A stretch of 64,000 nt of DNA from positions 124,001-188,000 of the forward strand of contig JAKAUP010000003.1 of the NCBI GenBank assembly GCA_021817565.1, given 5' to 3'. The notes under the pieces were generated by a model that was given only the letters and a program-made list of their open reading frames with translations, was not told where the DNA came from and did no database searches. Positions 42,830 through 52,110 of the stretch are shown here, in pieces. The number at the start of each line of letters is the position of its first letter. Within the stretch, counting starts at the first letter, position 1. The stretch comes from Microcaldota archaeon. Lineage in GTDB: Archaea; Micrarchaeota; Micrarchaeia; Micrarchaeales; Micrarchaeaceae. A program made the position numbers and the translations under genes.

Positions 42830-42901
42830 TAGGTTCCTTGCATTCTATGATAAAAAGAATTGGTCTACTGGGTTGCTTTGTTACCGGCCCAGTTACAGTA
42901 A

Positions 42902-43660
42902 CTAAACCTTCACACAAACGAATATTGGTTCTTCTTTTGAGTCTTTATCCCAAATCTTCCCAGACCAATCGCAATATATTGACGTATTGAAACCTATACG
43001 CTTTGCAATATTTTCTACTTCTCTGGTTTTTTGTGGGTTTTTGTAAGAAATAATGCTCGTTTTAAATTCCTTTTCTACATTTTTGCCTTTTGCCAGAATA
43101 ATTATCTTATCCATATTGAACTTTTTGTTTCTGATACATTTGTGTGTTATGTATATGAATTTTTCATTTCCTGTGGAAAGGATCGTTACTCCAATATTCT
43201 CATTTATCCAGCAATCCTCGACTAATGGCAGATTGAATATCAGTACCCCTCCCTTCCTTAGGTGTCCATATAGGTTTGTTAATGTTTTCCCGATGTTAGC
43301 TCTGAGATCATCGCCATGGTCTATAGAGTCAAAACAAGTTATTATATCAAATTCCATTTTTAGGTTGAAGTCCAGCATATTACCAATGAGAAAGTTAACC
43401 CCTTTGACTCTTTTTTTGGCCGATTTTATCTCATTGGGATTTATATCGAGGCCTGTGCAGGCGTATTTATCTTTCAACATGCTAAGCATAAGTCCGCGCC
43501 CGCACCCCACATCTAGTAGACTTTTTCTTTTTACTTTTGTGTTCTTTCTGACCACTGATTCTATGAATTTCTCCTGCCTTCTCCTGTAGGCCTTATCTAA
43601 CTGTGCACCTTTTGCCTTATACGCCGTACTGAAACGATCAAAGATGGAGTTATTCGACAT
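42902..43660 (-). CDS. Class I SAM-dependent methyltransferase
   Basis: 252 residues. Motif I is LLDVGCGRGLMLSMLKDKY, acidic motif II CTGLDINPNEIKSAKKR, motif IV FDIITCFDSIDH, then GHLRKGGVLIFNLPLV. A typical Methyltransf_11/25-type small-molecule methylase; SIDH suggests a polyketide or sugar-type substrate rather than DNA. C-terminal part is beta-rich. It stands alone with its 5' end facing the tandem nucleotidases. Confidence 0.85.
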   Translation of the reverse strand: MSNNSIFDRFSTAYKAKGAQLDKAYRRRQEKFIESVVRKNTKVKRKSLLDVGCGRGLMLSMLKDKYACTGLDINPNEIKSAKKRVKGVNFLIGNMLDFNLKMEFDIITCFDSIDHGDDLRANIGKTLTNLYGHLRKGGVLIFNLPLVEDCWINENIGVTILSTGNEKFIYITHKCIRNKKFNMDKIIILAKGKNVEKEFKTSIISYKNPQKTREVENIAKRIGFNTSIYCDWSGKIWDKDSKEEPIFVCVKV

Positions 43661-43780
43661 ATTTCACAATAGCGATGCAAACTATTAAGTTTATCCGTCT
43701 GAATATCAAAAACGGTTTTCTGTTCGAATGGCAAATTATATCCGATACCTATAAATATCTAAATATTACCCAACCCTACC

Positions 43781-44371
43781 ATGGCTTACGTAATAACTTG
43801 TAGGAGACCCAAGATAGCCGTAGACTTGGACAATACACTTGCTGCCTCGATGAAAGCCCAACTAAGAGTACATAGCGAAAACGAAGGTCGCAGCCTTGAT
43901 ATGTCAGACATAAAGTCTATAGATATCAACAGCGAATTTGAGAGACTTGGATTGAATTTGGACATAACTGATATGGTTTATAGACGCATATGGAAGGAAA
44001 ACCATGTTATACCACCTTTGGACAGCTATACTGTAGAGACGATGGGCAGGATATCATCAATATTTTCTGTAACCATACTTACCGCAACAATCGCGTCTGA
44101 AGATGAGATAAAGGAATGGTGCCAGAGAAACAAGATTTTTTACGATCATATAGTAAAACTCCCCGGCCCAGCCAAATTTGAATTTGCGAAAGAATCCAGG
44201 ATATACAAGTTTATAGATGACAGTCTAGAAATGACCGTGGTTAACGATTCTGGTAAAGATCTAATACTCATAAGGCAGCCGTGGAACAGCAATGTAGTAG
44301 CCAATCAAAAAAATGAACGCCTGCGCATTGCGAATGACTGGAAGGAAGTAGGGAGCCTGCTTAGGTTTTAA
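43781..44371 (+). CDS. HAD-family 5'-nucleotidase-like protein, copy 1
   Basis: 196 residues, similar to 5'(3')-deoxyribonucleotidases. Motif I KIAVDLDNTLAASM (nucleophile and acid Asp), motif II VTILTATIAS, and YKFIDDSLEMT as the metal-binding end. No close neighbour in a pathway; it could trim nucleotides or a phosphorylated small molecule. It is a tandem paralogue of the next gene and shares a 55-bp identical block (44106-44160). TATA CCTATAAATATC at about 43749-43760, ATG 43781. Confidence 0.8.
   Translation: MAYVITCRRPKIAVDLDNTLAASMKAQLRVHSENEGRSLDMSDIKSIDINSEFERLGLNLDITDMVYRRIWKENHVIPPLDSYTVETMGRISSIFSVTILTATIASEDEIKEWCQRNKIFYDHIVKLPGPAKFEFAKESRIYKFIDDSLEMTVVNDSGKDLILIRQPWNSNVVANQKNERLRIANDWKEVGSLLRF
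44106..44160 (+). repeat. 55-bp block identical to 44819-44873
   Basis: Starts AGATAAAGGAATGG and ends ATATAGTAAAACT; encodes IKEWCQRNKIFYDHIVK in both HAD genes. The rest of the two genes has diverged, so this block looks like recent gene conversion or strong constraint. Confidence 0.85.
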
Positions 44372-44496
44372 CATCAATGCTTTTGGACTTCCGGATAATG
44401 AAAAAACCGTTTATGTCAAGATCAAGTGAATCTATCAGCATAAGGAACCAGTTAGTATACTTTTATATTATATATACCTAAATCTTAATCATCTCC

Positions 44497-45084
44497 GTGG
44501 CTCACATGAAAAGCAATAAACCCTGGATAGGAATAGACCTTGACGATACGCTTGCTGATTCTATGGAAACACAGCTAAGGGTGCTCAGAAGGGTTGAGAA
44601 CCGTGATATTAAAAAATCTGACATAGTTTCGATAGATATACCCTCTGAATTTGAGCGGCTGCAACTAAATCTAGATGTTGCCAAAGAGGTTTACAAATCA
44701 ATATGGGAAAGAAATACGACCATACGCCCATTAGATGCGTATACAGTAGAGACAATGGGTATGATATCTTCCGAATTCTCTATAATCATACTTACCTCCT
44801 CAATCGCATCCGAAGAGCAGATAAAGGAATGGTGCCAGAGAAACAAGATTTTTTACGATCATATAGTAAAACTTTTGTCTAATGAGAAACTCGAGTTTGC
44901 GAAAGAATCGAAGATATGCACGTTTGTGGATGACCACCCAAAGTTCAAGGTTGTTAGCAACATGGGCAAAAATTTGATACTCATTAGGCAGCCATGGAAC
45001 CGCGATATAAAGGATGATCCGGAAAATGTCCACTTGCGGGTTGCGGACAGCTGGCAGGGAGTAAGAAAACTCCTTAGGTTGTAG
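44497..45084 (+). CDS. HAD-family 5'-nucleotidase-like protein, copy 2
   Basis: 195 residues. Motif I WIGIDLDDTLADSM, motif II IIILTSSIAS, and CTFVDDHPKFK near the end. It matches copy 1 over its full length (for example SEFERLQLNLD and YTVETMGMISSEFS), with the identical block at 44819-44873. GTG 44497 is used; ATG 44506 is possible. TATA CTTTTATATTATATATACC (about 44462-44480) supports a leaderless GTG start. Each copy has its own promoter. Confidence 0.8.
   Translation: MAHMKSNKPWIGIDLDDTLADSMETQLRVLRRVENRDIKKSDIVSIDIPSEFERLQLNLDVAKEVYKSIWERNTTIRPLDAYTVETMGMISSEFSIIILTSSIASEEQIKEWCQRNKIFYDHIVKLLSNEKLEFAKESKICTFVDDHPKFKVVSNMGKNLILIRQPWNRDIKDDPENVHLRVADSWQGVRKLLRL
44819..44873 (+). repeat. 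55-bp block identical to 44106-44160
   Basis: Second copy of the exact repeat inside the tandem HAD genes; the sequence diverges on the next base on both sides. Confidence 0.85.
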
Positions 45085-45160
45085 TATCGGTACTCGCTTA
45101 TAGGCGTGTAAAACCTTGCTTTGGGCAAGCATTATAAAATATCCATGCAAAGAAAGGTTT

Positions 45161-45565
45161 ATGGGAAAGGAGAAAAGGTTCTCGATAGTCGAGCGCGTGA
45201 AGATATATGATACGGATGCGCAGGGAGTGGTGCATTACGCCGGATACTACCGCTTTTTCACTGACACTGCTGAGATTTTTGCCGAGAAGTTTATCGGAAA
45301 CTACTACTCAACGGATTATCCTGTCTGGTTTGTGGTAGTAGAAAGCAAGGCGAGCTACCATAAACCCTCTTATATAGGCGATAAGCTTAGGGTTGAGATA
45401 CTTCCAAAACTTATTTCTGATAAGGCGATAAGGTTCAACTTCATTATATCCAGAGGAAGGGTAAGAATATGCGATGGCTACATAATACAGGTCTGCATAT
45501 CAAAAAAGACTTGGAAAGCAGTAACTATACCAAATGAGATAAAGAAAAAAATGAAGGATTGGTAG
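45161..45565 (+). CDS. Hotdog-fold acyl-CoA thioesterase (YbgC/FadM-like)
   Basis: 134 residues. The active-site segment is RVKIYDTDAQGVVHYAGYYRFFTD with the catalytic Asp (DTDAQG), then VVVESKASYHKPSYIGDKLRVE, as in 4-hydroxybenzoyl-CoA thioesterases. It hydrolyses short acyl-CoA esters. The frame is open to 45116; ATG 45161 lies 30 nt after ATTATAAAATATCC (about 45131-45144). One base separates its stop from the isocitrate dehydrogenase ATG, so the two are co-expressed. Confidence 0.87.
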   Translation: MGKEKRFSIVERVKIYDTDAQGVVHYAGYYRFFTDTAEIFAEKFIGNYYSTDYPVWFVVVESKASYHKPSYIGDKLRVEILPKLISDKAIRFNFIISRGRVRICDGYIIQVCISKKTWKAVTIPNEIKKKMKDW

Positions 45566-45566
45566 G

Positions 45567-46781
45567 ATGGGTGAAAAGATAGTTTTTGAGAACGGTAAAT
45601 GGATTGTGCCTAATAACCCCATTATACTTTTTGCTGAAGGCGATGGGATAGGGCCGGAGATAAGTTTGAGTGCCAGGGCTGTTGTTGATGCAGCTGTTAA
45701 AGCCGCATACAATGGGTCCAGAATGATAGAGTGGTCCATGATATTGATAGGGGAAAAGGCTAGGGCTGAGAGCGGAAGCGGCATACCCAAAGAGTCTATG
45801 GAAAAGCTCATGCAGCATAAGGTATTGCTTAAGGGTCCGCTTACTACAGAGGTTGGAGGAGGAGGAAGATCGCTCAATGTCACAATAAGGATGGCTCTCG
45901 ACCTTTATGCAAACATCCGACCAGTAAAATACATAAAAGGGATTGAGAGCCCGATAAAGAATCCTGAAAGCGTTGACATGGTGATATTCAGGGAGAACAC
46001 GGATGACATATACAAAGGAATTGAGTGGAAGTCAGATAGCCCGGAAGCAAAGGAAATACGCTCCTTTTTGCTGGATAAGTTCGGGGTTGTTGTATCTGAA
46101 GACTCAGGGATAGGCATCAAACCCATAAGCAAGGCAAAGACTGTAAGAATAGCAAAGGCCGCATTAAACTATGCGATAAACAACTCGCGCCGCTCAGTCA
46201 CAATAATGCACAAGGGAAACATAATGAAGTATACGGAAGGCGCATTCAGGGAGTGGGCTTACGAGGTCGCAAGAAGCGAACAGTATAGGATGCATACGGT
46301 ATTGGAGAGCGAGCTTGCTGATGGCGCTGTACCGAAAGGAAAGATACTTGTGAATGATAGGATAGCGGACAACATGATGCAGCAGATCATAACCAAACCA
46401 GATATGTATGATGTGATACTTGCCCCAAACCTCAACGGTGATTACATATCTGATGAGGCGGGCGCACTGATAGGCAACATAGGCGTTCTCGGAAGCGCGA
46501 ACGTTGGCGACGCTGGAGGGATGTTCGAGGCTTCCCATGGTTCAGTGCCGAAATACGCGGGAAAGAACATTGCCAACCCGATGGGAATGATAAAGGCGGC
46601 TGAACTGTTGCTTACCTTCATGGGATGGAATGAGGCTGCAGAGCTGATAAAAGGAGCGGTTGAAAAGGCTGTGATAGAGAAAAAGGTCACAAGCGACATA
46701 GCCAGATATACGGGCAGCAAACCCTTGGGCACAAAGGAGTTCACTGCCGAACTCATACGCAGCATCGATGGGTCCGCCTAA
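45567..46781 (+). CDS. icd: Isocitrate dehydrogenase (NADP-type)
   Basis: Oxidative decarboxylation of isocitrate to 2-oxoglutarate. The 404-residue protein has EGDGIGPEI near the start, RSLNVTIRMALDLYANIRPVKYI (substrate Ser/Asn/Arg set), FRENTDDIYKGIEW, MHKGNIMKYTEG, NLNGDYISDEAGALIGNIG, and EASHGSVPKYAGKNIANPMG. The KYAG region suits NADP use. Presence of this enzyme, proline dehydrogenase and cytochrome b implies a respiratory or amino-acid-based metabolism rather than pure fermentation. Translationally coupled with the upstream thioesterase. Confidence 0.93.
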   Translation: MGEKIVFENGKWIVPNNPIILFAEGDGIGPEISLSARAVVDAAVKAAYNGSRMIEWSMILIGEKARAESGSGIPKESMEKLMQHKVLLKGPLTTEVGGGGRSLNVTIRMALDLYANIRPVKYIKGIESPIKNPESVDMVIFRENTDDIYKGIEWKSDSPEAKEIRSFLLDKFGVVVSEDSGIGIKPISKAKTVRIAKAALNYAINNSRRSVTIMHKGNIMKYTEGAFREWAYEVARSEQYRMHTVLESELADGAVPKGKILVNDRIADNMMQQIITKPDMYDVILAPNLNGDYISDEAGALIGNIGVLGSANVGDAGGMFEASHGSVPKYAGKNIANPMGMIKAAELLLTFMGWNEAAELIKGAVEKAVIEKKVTSDIARYTGSKPLGTKEFTAELIRSIDGSA

Positions 46782-46811
46782 GTACGGTTTGAGAAAAAAG
46801 AGAAAGAGAGC

Positions 46812-48452
46812 TCAACTTGCGGTTGTGCTCTCCTCCTGCAGCAGCTTTTCTGCTTTGTATATCATCTTCTTTGGAGCGCTGAGCTGCGCTATTCCCCAGA
46901 ATATGACTGCGTATATTATCGCAACGTACATATCATACGGGAATTGTATCCGGTTGGTACCGCCTGTTGCACTGCCTCCGTAATATGAGAGGACGATCAT
47001 CCCTATTATAAAGACAGGTATCCAGAGGGAGTGCTTGAGATGCACCTCTTTCCACTTGCTCCTATATGCTTGGTATAGGTAGATGACTGTGCCGAAGAGT
47101 GTCGCCCCTAATGCATATAGGGTTGTAGGGTATGTTGCCCAGTATATCAGCAGTGCCGACAACACAAACGCTACAAGCGACCATAACTTCACATACGGAA
47201 CCTTGAAAGGTCTCTTTATGTCAGGGTATATCCTTCTGAGTATTGGCAGGGATGCTGAGACTAGAGCGAAATTCACCACTGCCGCAACAACCACGAAGTC
47301 GACAAGCGAGTACCATGAAGGGAGCGGTATTATGAACACTATCGCCAGTACAGATGCAAGCACGAGGGCGTATATCGGTACGCCGTCCTTGTTCGTTTTT
47401 CCGAAAACGCCCGGCAACGCCTTCTCCTTCGCAAAACCGAATATGATCCTTGCTGCTCCTGTAAGGTATACGCCGAATGTTCCGAAAGGAGAGAATATGG
47501 CGAAGAGCAGGGCTATTATCACCAGCGCGCCCAATGCTGCGCTTACGAAGCCTGTTGCCTGCAGTGCGCCTACGTGCATAAGGTTGGCAAGGGGGGAGCT
47601 GAGCGATGCAACGCTGCTCCATGTGCCTGGACTCACTCCAAGCCCTGACCAACTTACCGCTCCGACAATCACTATCGCCATCAGCACATACAACACGCTC
47701 TGCACAAGAAGGGTTGTGCCTATGGCCTTTGGCACATTCTTCTTGGGATCTTTCATCTCTCCGGACATATCGGCAACCTGCCTATATCCTCCGAATGAGA
47801 ATAGGATGCCTGTGGCCGGTATGGCTATCAGTACGCCTGCCCAACCATAAGGAAGGAATCCTGTACTCGTGAAGTTTGTTCCGTGAAAGAGAAGCATTGG
47901 AACGAGTATTATGAATAATATGACTGTTGCTACCTTGAGGTATGTTAGCGCTGAGTTGAACTTTCCGAACTTTGATATGCCCGCAAAGTTTAGCAGGGCG
48001 AAGAATATGGTTATCATAATCGCTACAAGTATTCCGAAAGGAGTTAGAAGACCCGATCCATTGACCGTATGATAAAGGCTTGGAACCCAGTATGAGGCGT
48101 ACTCTGCTACTGCTACACCCTCTATTGCAGGTATGATTGCCGACCAAAGGAAGAGCGCCCACCCTGAAAGGAAACCTCCGTAGCCTCCATATACATAATA
48201 ACCTATCCTGGCACTGATCCCTCCCTTAGGCACCATGGATGCGATCTCAGCGTAAGGTATGGTGATAAATGCGATCATCAAAGCCGCGATAATCCAGGAA
48301 AGCACGACAGCAGGACCTGCATAGCCTGTACCGCCGGCAGCAGCAAAAAGTATACCGGAACCTATAGCGCCTCCAATTCCGATCAGCGCAGCATCCTTAA
48401 ATCTCAAATCCCTTTTGAGACCTTCCTTCTTAACTGCCCTTGACTTTGCCAT
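46812..48452 (-). CDS. APC-superfamily amino-acid permease
   Basis: Twelve-helix or longer cytoplasmic-membrane transporter, 546 residues, importing an amino acid. Helix 1 carries LIGIGGAIGSGILFAAAGGTG (substrate-binding unwound region), helix 2 has ALMIAFITIPYAEIASMVPKGGI, and FSFGGYRQVADMSGEMKDPKKNVPKAI is the conserved helix 6 to cytoplasmic loop. The frame is open to 48482 (a TATA box would be inside); ATG 48452 is supported by ACTTATAAACATGG (about 48480-48493). Substrate unknown. Confidence 0.9.
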   Translation of the reverse strand: MAKSRAVKKEGLKRDLRFKDAALIGIGGAIGSGILFAAAGGTGYAGPAVVLSWIIAALMIAFITIPYAEIASMVPKGGISARIGYYVYGGYGGFLSGWALFLWSAIIPAIEGVAVAEYASYWVPSLYHTVNGSGLLTPFGILVAIMITIFFALLNFAGISKFGKFNSALTYLKVATVILFIILVPMLLFHGTNFTSTGFLPYGWAGVLIAIPATGILFSFGGYRQVADMSGEMKDPKKNVPKAIGTTLLVQSVLYVLMAIVIVGAVSWSGLGVSPGTWSSVASLSSPLANLMHVGALQATGFVSAALGALVIIALLFAIFSPFGTFGVYLTGAARIIFGFAKEKALPGVFGKTNKDGVPIYALVLASVLAIVFIIPLPSWYSLVDFVVVAAVVNFALVSASLPILRRIYPDIKRPFKVPYVKLWSLVAFVLSALLIYWATYPTTLYALGATLFGTVIYLYQAYRSKWKEVHLKHSLWIPVFIIGMIVLSYYGGSATGGTNRIQFPYDMYVAIIYAVIFWGIAQLSAPKKMIYKAEKLLQEESTTAS

Positions 48453-48537
48453 CCAATAACCCAATAATAGATACAAGACCATGTTTATAAGTTTTTCTTA
48501 TCATTAAAACAGGTATTAAAAACCCGAAAATGGTTAC

Positions 48538-49026
48538 ATGGAGAAGCGTTTGAATTTGTATATGGCAAGTCCGCTGGGGTTCACTGAAGAAGGGAGACTT
48601 TATTATAAAACAGTGCTTTTGAGGAAGGCGAGGGAGCTTGAAGGCGTAAATGTGCTTGACCCGTGGGAGATGGATGGTAAGAAAAAGGAAAAAGAGGATA
48701 AAAAGCATGTTTTGAGTAAGTGCGAGGCGATGGAGATAGGCGGAAGGAACTTTTATCTGATAGACATATCGCATGTAGTGCTTGCAAACCTTAACGGGAC
48801 CGATCCGGACAGCGGCACATGCATCGAGATAGGGTATGCGGCACACGCAAGAAAGCTTGTTGTTGGTTACAGAACGGATTATAGGATGGCAGGGGAGGTT
48901 GATGGAATGAAGGTCAACTTGCAGGTTGAAAGCGCGATAAGGCGAAGCGGTGGAGCTGTCTTTGATACGCTTGAAAAGAGCCTTTCCTTCATAAGGGAAT
49001 GGAAGGAACATAAGTACGGGGAATAA
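48538..49026 (+). CDS. Nucleoside 2-deoxyribosyltransferase-like protein
   Basis: 162 residues, Rossmann-like. YMASPLGFTEEGRLYY (substrate site), ISHVVLANLNGTDPDSGTCIEIGYAAHARKLVVGYRTD (catalytic Glu in GTCIEIGYA). Relatives cleave N-glycosidic bonds of nucleosides or 5'-monophosphates (salvage or house-cleaning). Its stop overlaps the IMP dehydrogenase start by 1 nt, so it works in purine metabolism, perhaps salvage (inference). Confidence 0.85.
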   Translation: MEKRLNLYMASPLGFTEEGRLYYKTVLLRKARELEGVNVLDPWEMDGKKKEKEDKKHVLSKCEAMEIGGRNFYLIDISHVVLANLNGTDPDSGTCIEIGYAAHARKLVVGYRTDYRMAGEVDGMKVNLQVESAIRRSGGAVFDTLEKSLSFIREWKEHKYGE

Positions 49027-50501
49027 TGAGTCTTGCAGAAGATATTTATCCCTTTACGGGCAAATATCTGGCTGGGGGAGATTTTTTGAGGATAAATACT
49101 GAACACGGCCTATCTTTTGATGACGTGCTGCTTGTCCCGAAAAGGAACGCTTTCGGATCCAGAATGAATGTGGAGCTTAGGTCTAATTTGACAAAGAGGA
49201 TAGTACTCAATGTACCGATTGTAAGCGCAAACATGGATACCATAACAGAGTCAAGGCTTGCGATAGTGATGGCGCAGAATGGCGGGATAGGGATAATACA
49301 CAGGTTCAATTCAATAGAGGAGGAGGCAAACGAGGTAAGGAAGGTAAAGAGGCAGAATTCCTACATAATAAGGGAGCCTTATACGCTCAGCCCAAATATG
49401 AGTGTTGGGCAAGCGAGGGAGTTGAGCAGGAGGTATGGAGTCTCCGGTTTTCCGGTTGTTGAAGGGAAGAAACTTGTAGGTATAATCACAAACAGGGATT
49501 TCTGGTTTTCCGGAGACGGGGAGATAGTGGAAAAGGTAATGACAAGAAAGAAGGATATGGTTTTTGTGGAGCAGGATAAGATAAAGGAGTATGGGGATTT
49601 TGAGGGCATGTTCAGGAAGAAGAAGGTGGAGAAGGTACCGATAGTTGACAGTAAGGGGAATTTGACCGGGATGGTTACTGTAAAGGACGTGATGAACATG
49701 AAGGACAGTCATGCGACAAAGAGCAAGGATGGTACGCTTATGGTCGGTGCGGCGATAGGGGTAAAGGACGCGGTAGAGAGGGCGAAGGCGCTGCTGGACG
49801 CTGGTGCCGACGCGCTTGTGATAGATATAGCACACGGGCATTCTGATGCTGTTGTGGATACGATAAAAAAGATAAAGAAGAACTTTGATGCGGAACTGAT
49901 TGCAGGCAACGTTGCCACATACGAAGGGGCGGACGAACTGATGAGCGCAGGGGCGGATGCTGTAAAGGTTGGGATAGGACCGGGAAGCGTCTGCACCACG
50001 AGGATTGTGACTGGGAGCGGGATTCCGCAGCTGACCGCAATTGGTTGGGCTTATAAGGCTGCGGAGGAGCACGGAATTCCAATCATAGCCGATGGGGGGA
50101 TAAGGAATTCCGGGGACATGGCGAAGGCGATTGCGGCTGGCGCTTCTACAGTTATGATAGGGAGGATGCTGGCTGGAACTGAGGAATCGCCCGGCAGCAC
50201 CATCATGAAGGACGGGAAAAAGTATAAGTTTTACAGGGGAATGTCTTCAATTTCGGCAAACAGCAAGAAGCTTGAGATCGATAGCTCTGATTTCGGACTG
50301 AGCGATGTTGTGGGAGAAGGGAACGAGACCTTTGTGCCTTATGTGGGAAGCGCGAGGGACGTGATAGTGCAGATTGCTGGAGGATTGAGATCCGCATTCA
50401 GCTACTCTGGTTCAAGAAACATAGAGGAATTGAGGAAAAACGCTGAACTGATAAGGATATCGCCGAGCGCAAAAAGAGAGAGCTACTCGAAACTTGATTG
50501 A
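49026..50501 (+). CDS. guaB: Inosine-5'-monophosphate dehydrogenase
   Basis: Oxidises IMP to XMP, first step to GMP. A 491-residue TIM barrel with [11 protein letters not shown] at the start, two CBS domains (about 95-215, containing [22 protein letters not shown] and [22 protein letters not shown]), the catalytic loop [15 protein letters not shown], and YRGMSS followed by the flap. Complete. It forms a tight operon with the deoxyribosyltransferase-like gene (1-nt overlap). ATG 49026 has no other close start before the conserved motif at residue about 30, though a TTG at 49086 is in reach. Confidence 0.94.
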   Translation: MSLAEDIYPFTGKYLAGGDFLRINTEHGLSFDDVLLVPKRNAFGSRMNVELRSNLTKRIVLNVPIVSANMDTITESRLAIVMAQNGGIGIIHRFNSIEEEANEVRKVKRQNSYIIREPYTLSPNMSVGQARELSRRYGVSGFPVVEGKKLVGIITNRDFWFSGDGEIVEKVMTRKKDMVFVEQDKIKEYGDFEGMFRKKKVEKVPIVDSKGNLTGMVTVKDVMNMKDSHATKSKDGTLMVGAAIGVKDAVERAKALLDAGADALVIDIAHGHSDAVVDTIKKIKKNFDAELIAGNVATYEGADELMSAGADAVKVGIGPGSVCTTRIVTGSGIPQLTAIGWAYKAAEEHGIPIIADGGIRNSGDMAKAIAAGASTVMIGRMLAGTEESPGSTIMKDGKKYKFYRGMSSISANSKKLEIDSSDFGLSDVVGEGNETFVPYVGSARDVIVQIAGGLRSAFSYSGSRNIEELRKNAELIRISPSAKRESYSKLD

Positions 50502-50512
50502 GCTGAAACTTT

Positions 50513-51979
50513 TTACCGTGCCTTACCTTTGCGTCCAAGACTCTTCGGAGCCTTTTTATGCCTCATTTCCGGCACAGTGAACCTGTTCCAGAAAAGTTTG
50601 TACAGCTTTAGTTTATCTGGAAGTTCGTTAAGGTAAGGGACAAATGGGAATACAAGAAGCAACAGGAAGGCGAGGAGCGCGACGGTTCCGTTCTCAAGGT
50701 CGCTCCACCAGGGTATGTGCGATGTCCCTATTTCTAGCAGGTTGTATGGTATGAGCCAATACTGTATGGACCATGGAGGAGCCCCGACCATGAGCATCCC
50801 AAATTGCGAAGAGCGCAGATGGTATGCCGTTGCCTCGCTTGAAAGCGCGCCAGAATCGTATAAGAAACGGGTCACATATGTCTCGTTTAGGCCGCTTGCT
50901 ACTTCCCCTTGAAGAACATCCTGATATGTACCAGATTGCGCCATAACCGTCAATTCGGAAGCCATGGATATGGCAGGATTCGTTGAGTTTATCCCTTTGG
51001 ATATAGACCCGTTATTCGAAAAGTAGCTGAACGCCTCCGATAGATATCCGGATTGGTTAGGTTTTGAAAGTAACTCAGCCTCATAGTTGGTGCCTCTGGA
51101 GATATTCAGATAGGAATCGTATGGTATGGTGACATATACGGATCTCGTATTGAATGAGTACGGGTCTATCGTATCAAGGTATTGGGCGGTGTTGCTGGAG
51201 TAGTTAAATTCGCCCAGAAACGCTATAGCTATGGATTGGGGGTTGGAAGATGCGGCCTTTGCTATTGTAAGTGGAGGGAGGTATGGGGCGCTAAAGAGTA
51301 AGGCAAATACCACAACTATGGCTGCCACATACACCATTCTTCTGTACAGCTGCTTGTGGTCCGCAGGAACCATGCTGTACGGTATGTCCTTCCGATAAGG
51401 TTTGCTTAGACCATCTTTTTTTACCATAGAGTAATGAAAGAACATGAGCATCATGAGGATGAGCGGCAAGATTGCAACATGCCAGCCTATCACTGCGCCG
51501 ATGTTCAGCGGGTTGATCCAGTATCCGAGACCCATCCCGTTCCACAGGTCGGCTCCCGCCTTCGCATTCCACTGCGACAGGAATCCGCCCTGTATCCCTA
51601 TGCCGAATGCGAACTGAAGCAGAACGAAGAAGAGCATGATGCTGCCTACGACCCACACAAGCTTCTTCTTTTTGAATGCGGATGTGGAGAAGTTGACAAA
51701 GAGGTGCACGAACATCAGGGTAACGAAGGCTTCGGCTGCCCACAGGTGCACGCTCCTAAAGAACGTGCCTATTGGGGTAAGGTCCCACCAGTAAGGGCCG
51801 AACAGGAGCATGACGGAGCCGCTGGCCGCGAGAATCACAAAGAGTTCGAGGAGGTAAACCCCTATTGTAAAGAAGAAGTTGTTGCCGTATGATGGCACCA
51901 TCTTTATGTACATCGATTGCACTACTCCCTTTACTGGAGACAGTGGACCGCCCTTTTCCTCTTTGATGGTTTTAGCCAT
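50513..51979 (-). CDS. Cytochrome b/b6-like membrane protein
   Basis: 488 residues. N-terminal cytochrome b domain of four helices with two bis-His haem pairs: SVHLW and FVHLF (His78/His92), GWHVA and FFHYS (His167/His182). The 15-residue spacing of the second pair is as in cytochrome b6 rather than mitochondrial b. Then comes a large exported region (about 235-420) with many N-X-S/T sequons, and a final helix FLLLLVFPFVPYL. It probably binds quinol at the membrane. No Rieske or subunit IV gene is adjacent. The frame is open to 52099; ATG 51979 is leaderless after TATA TTTTATAAATGC (minus strand, about 51997-52008). Confidence 0.88.
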   Translation of the reverse strand: MAKTIKEEKGGPLSPVKGVVQSMYIKMVPSYGNNFFFTIGVYLLELFVILAASGSVMLLFGPYWWDLTPIGTFFRSVHLWAAEAFVTLMFVHLFVNFSTSAFKKKKLVWVVGSIMLFFVLLQFAFGIGIQGGFLSQWNAKAGADLWNGMGLGYWINPLNIGAVIGWHVAILPLILMMLMFFHYSMVKKDGLSKPYRKDIPYSMVPADHKQLYRRMVYVAAIVVVFALLFSAPYLPPLTIAKAASSNPQSIAIAFLGEFNYSSNTAQYLDTIDPYSFNTRSVYVTIPYDSYLNISRGTNYEAELLSKPNQSGYLSEAFSYFSNNGSISKGINSTNPAISMASELTVMAQSGTYQDVLQGEVASGLNETYVTRFLYDSGALSSEATAYHLRSSQFGMLMVGAPPWSIQYWLIPYNLLEIGTSHIPWWSDLENGTVALLAFLLLLVFPFVPYLNELPDKLKLYKLFWNRFTVPEMRHKKAPKSLGRKGKAR

Positions 51980-51993
51980 ATAGATAGTTTTCT

Positions 51994-52018
51994 GATAGCA
52001 TTTATAAAATCTGCTATC
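51994..52018. promoter_or_regulatory. Inverted repeat enclosing the TATA box of the cytochrome b gene
   Basis: GATAGCA and TGCTATC (7-bp arms) lie 11 nt apart, with TTTATAAAATC, the TATA box, between them. A dimeric regulator bound here would block or recruit the transcription machinery. Confidence 0.6.
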
Positions 52019-52110
52019 ATGAGTACCGTATAATTTAGCTTGAGAAAAAGAAATCGGTGAAAGCGTTATAAAAGTTTGTTTTGTTAGGTTAGTATTCATT
52101 TGGGATTAGT

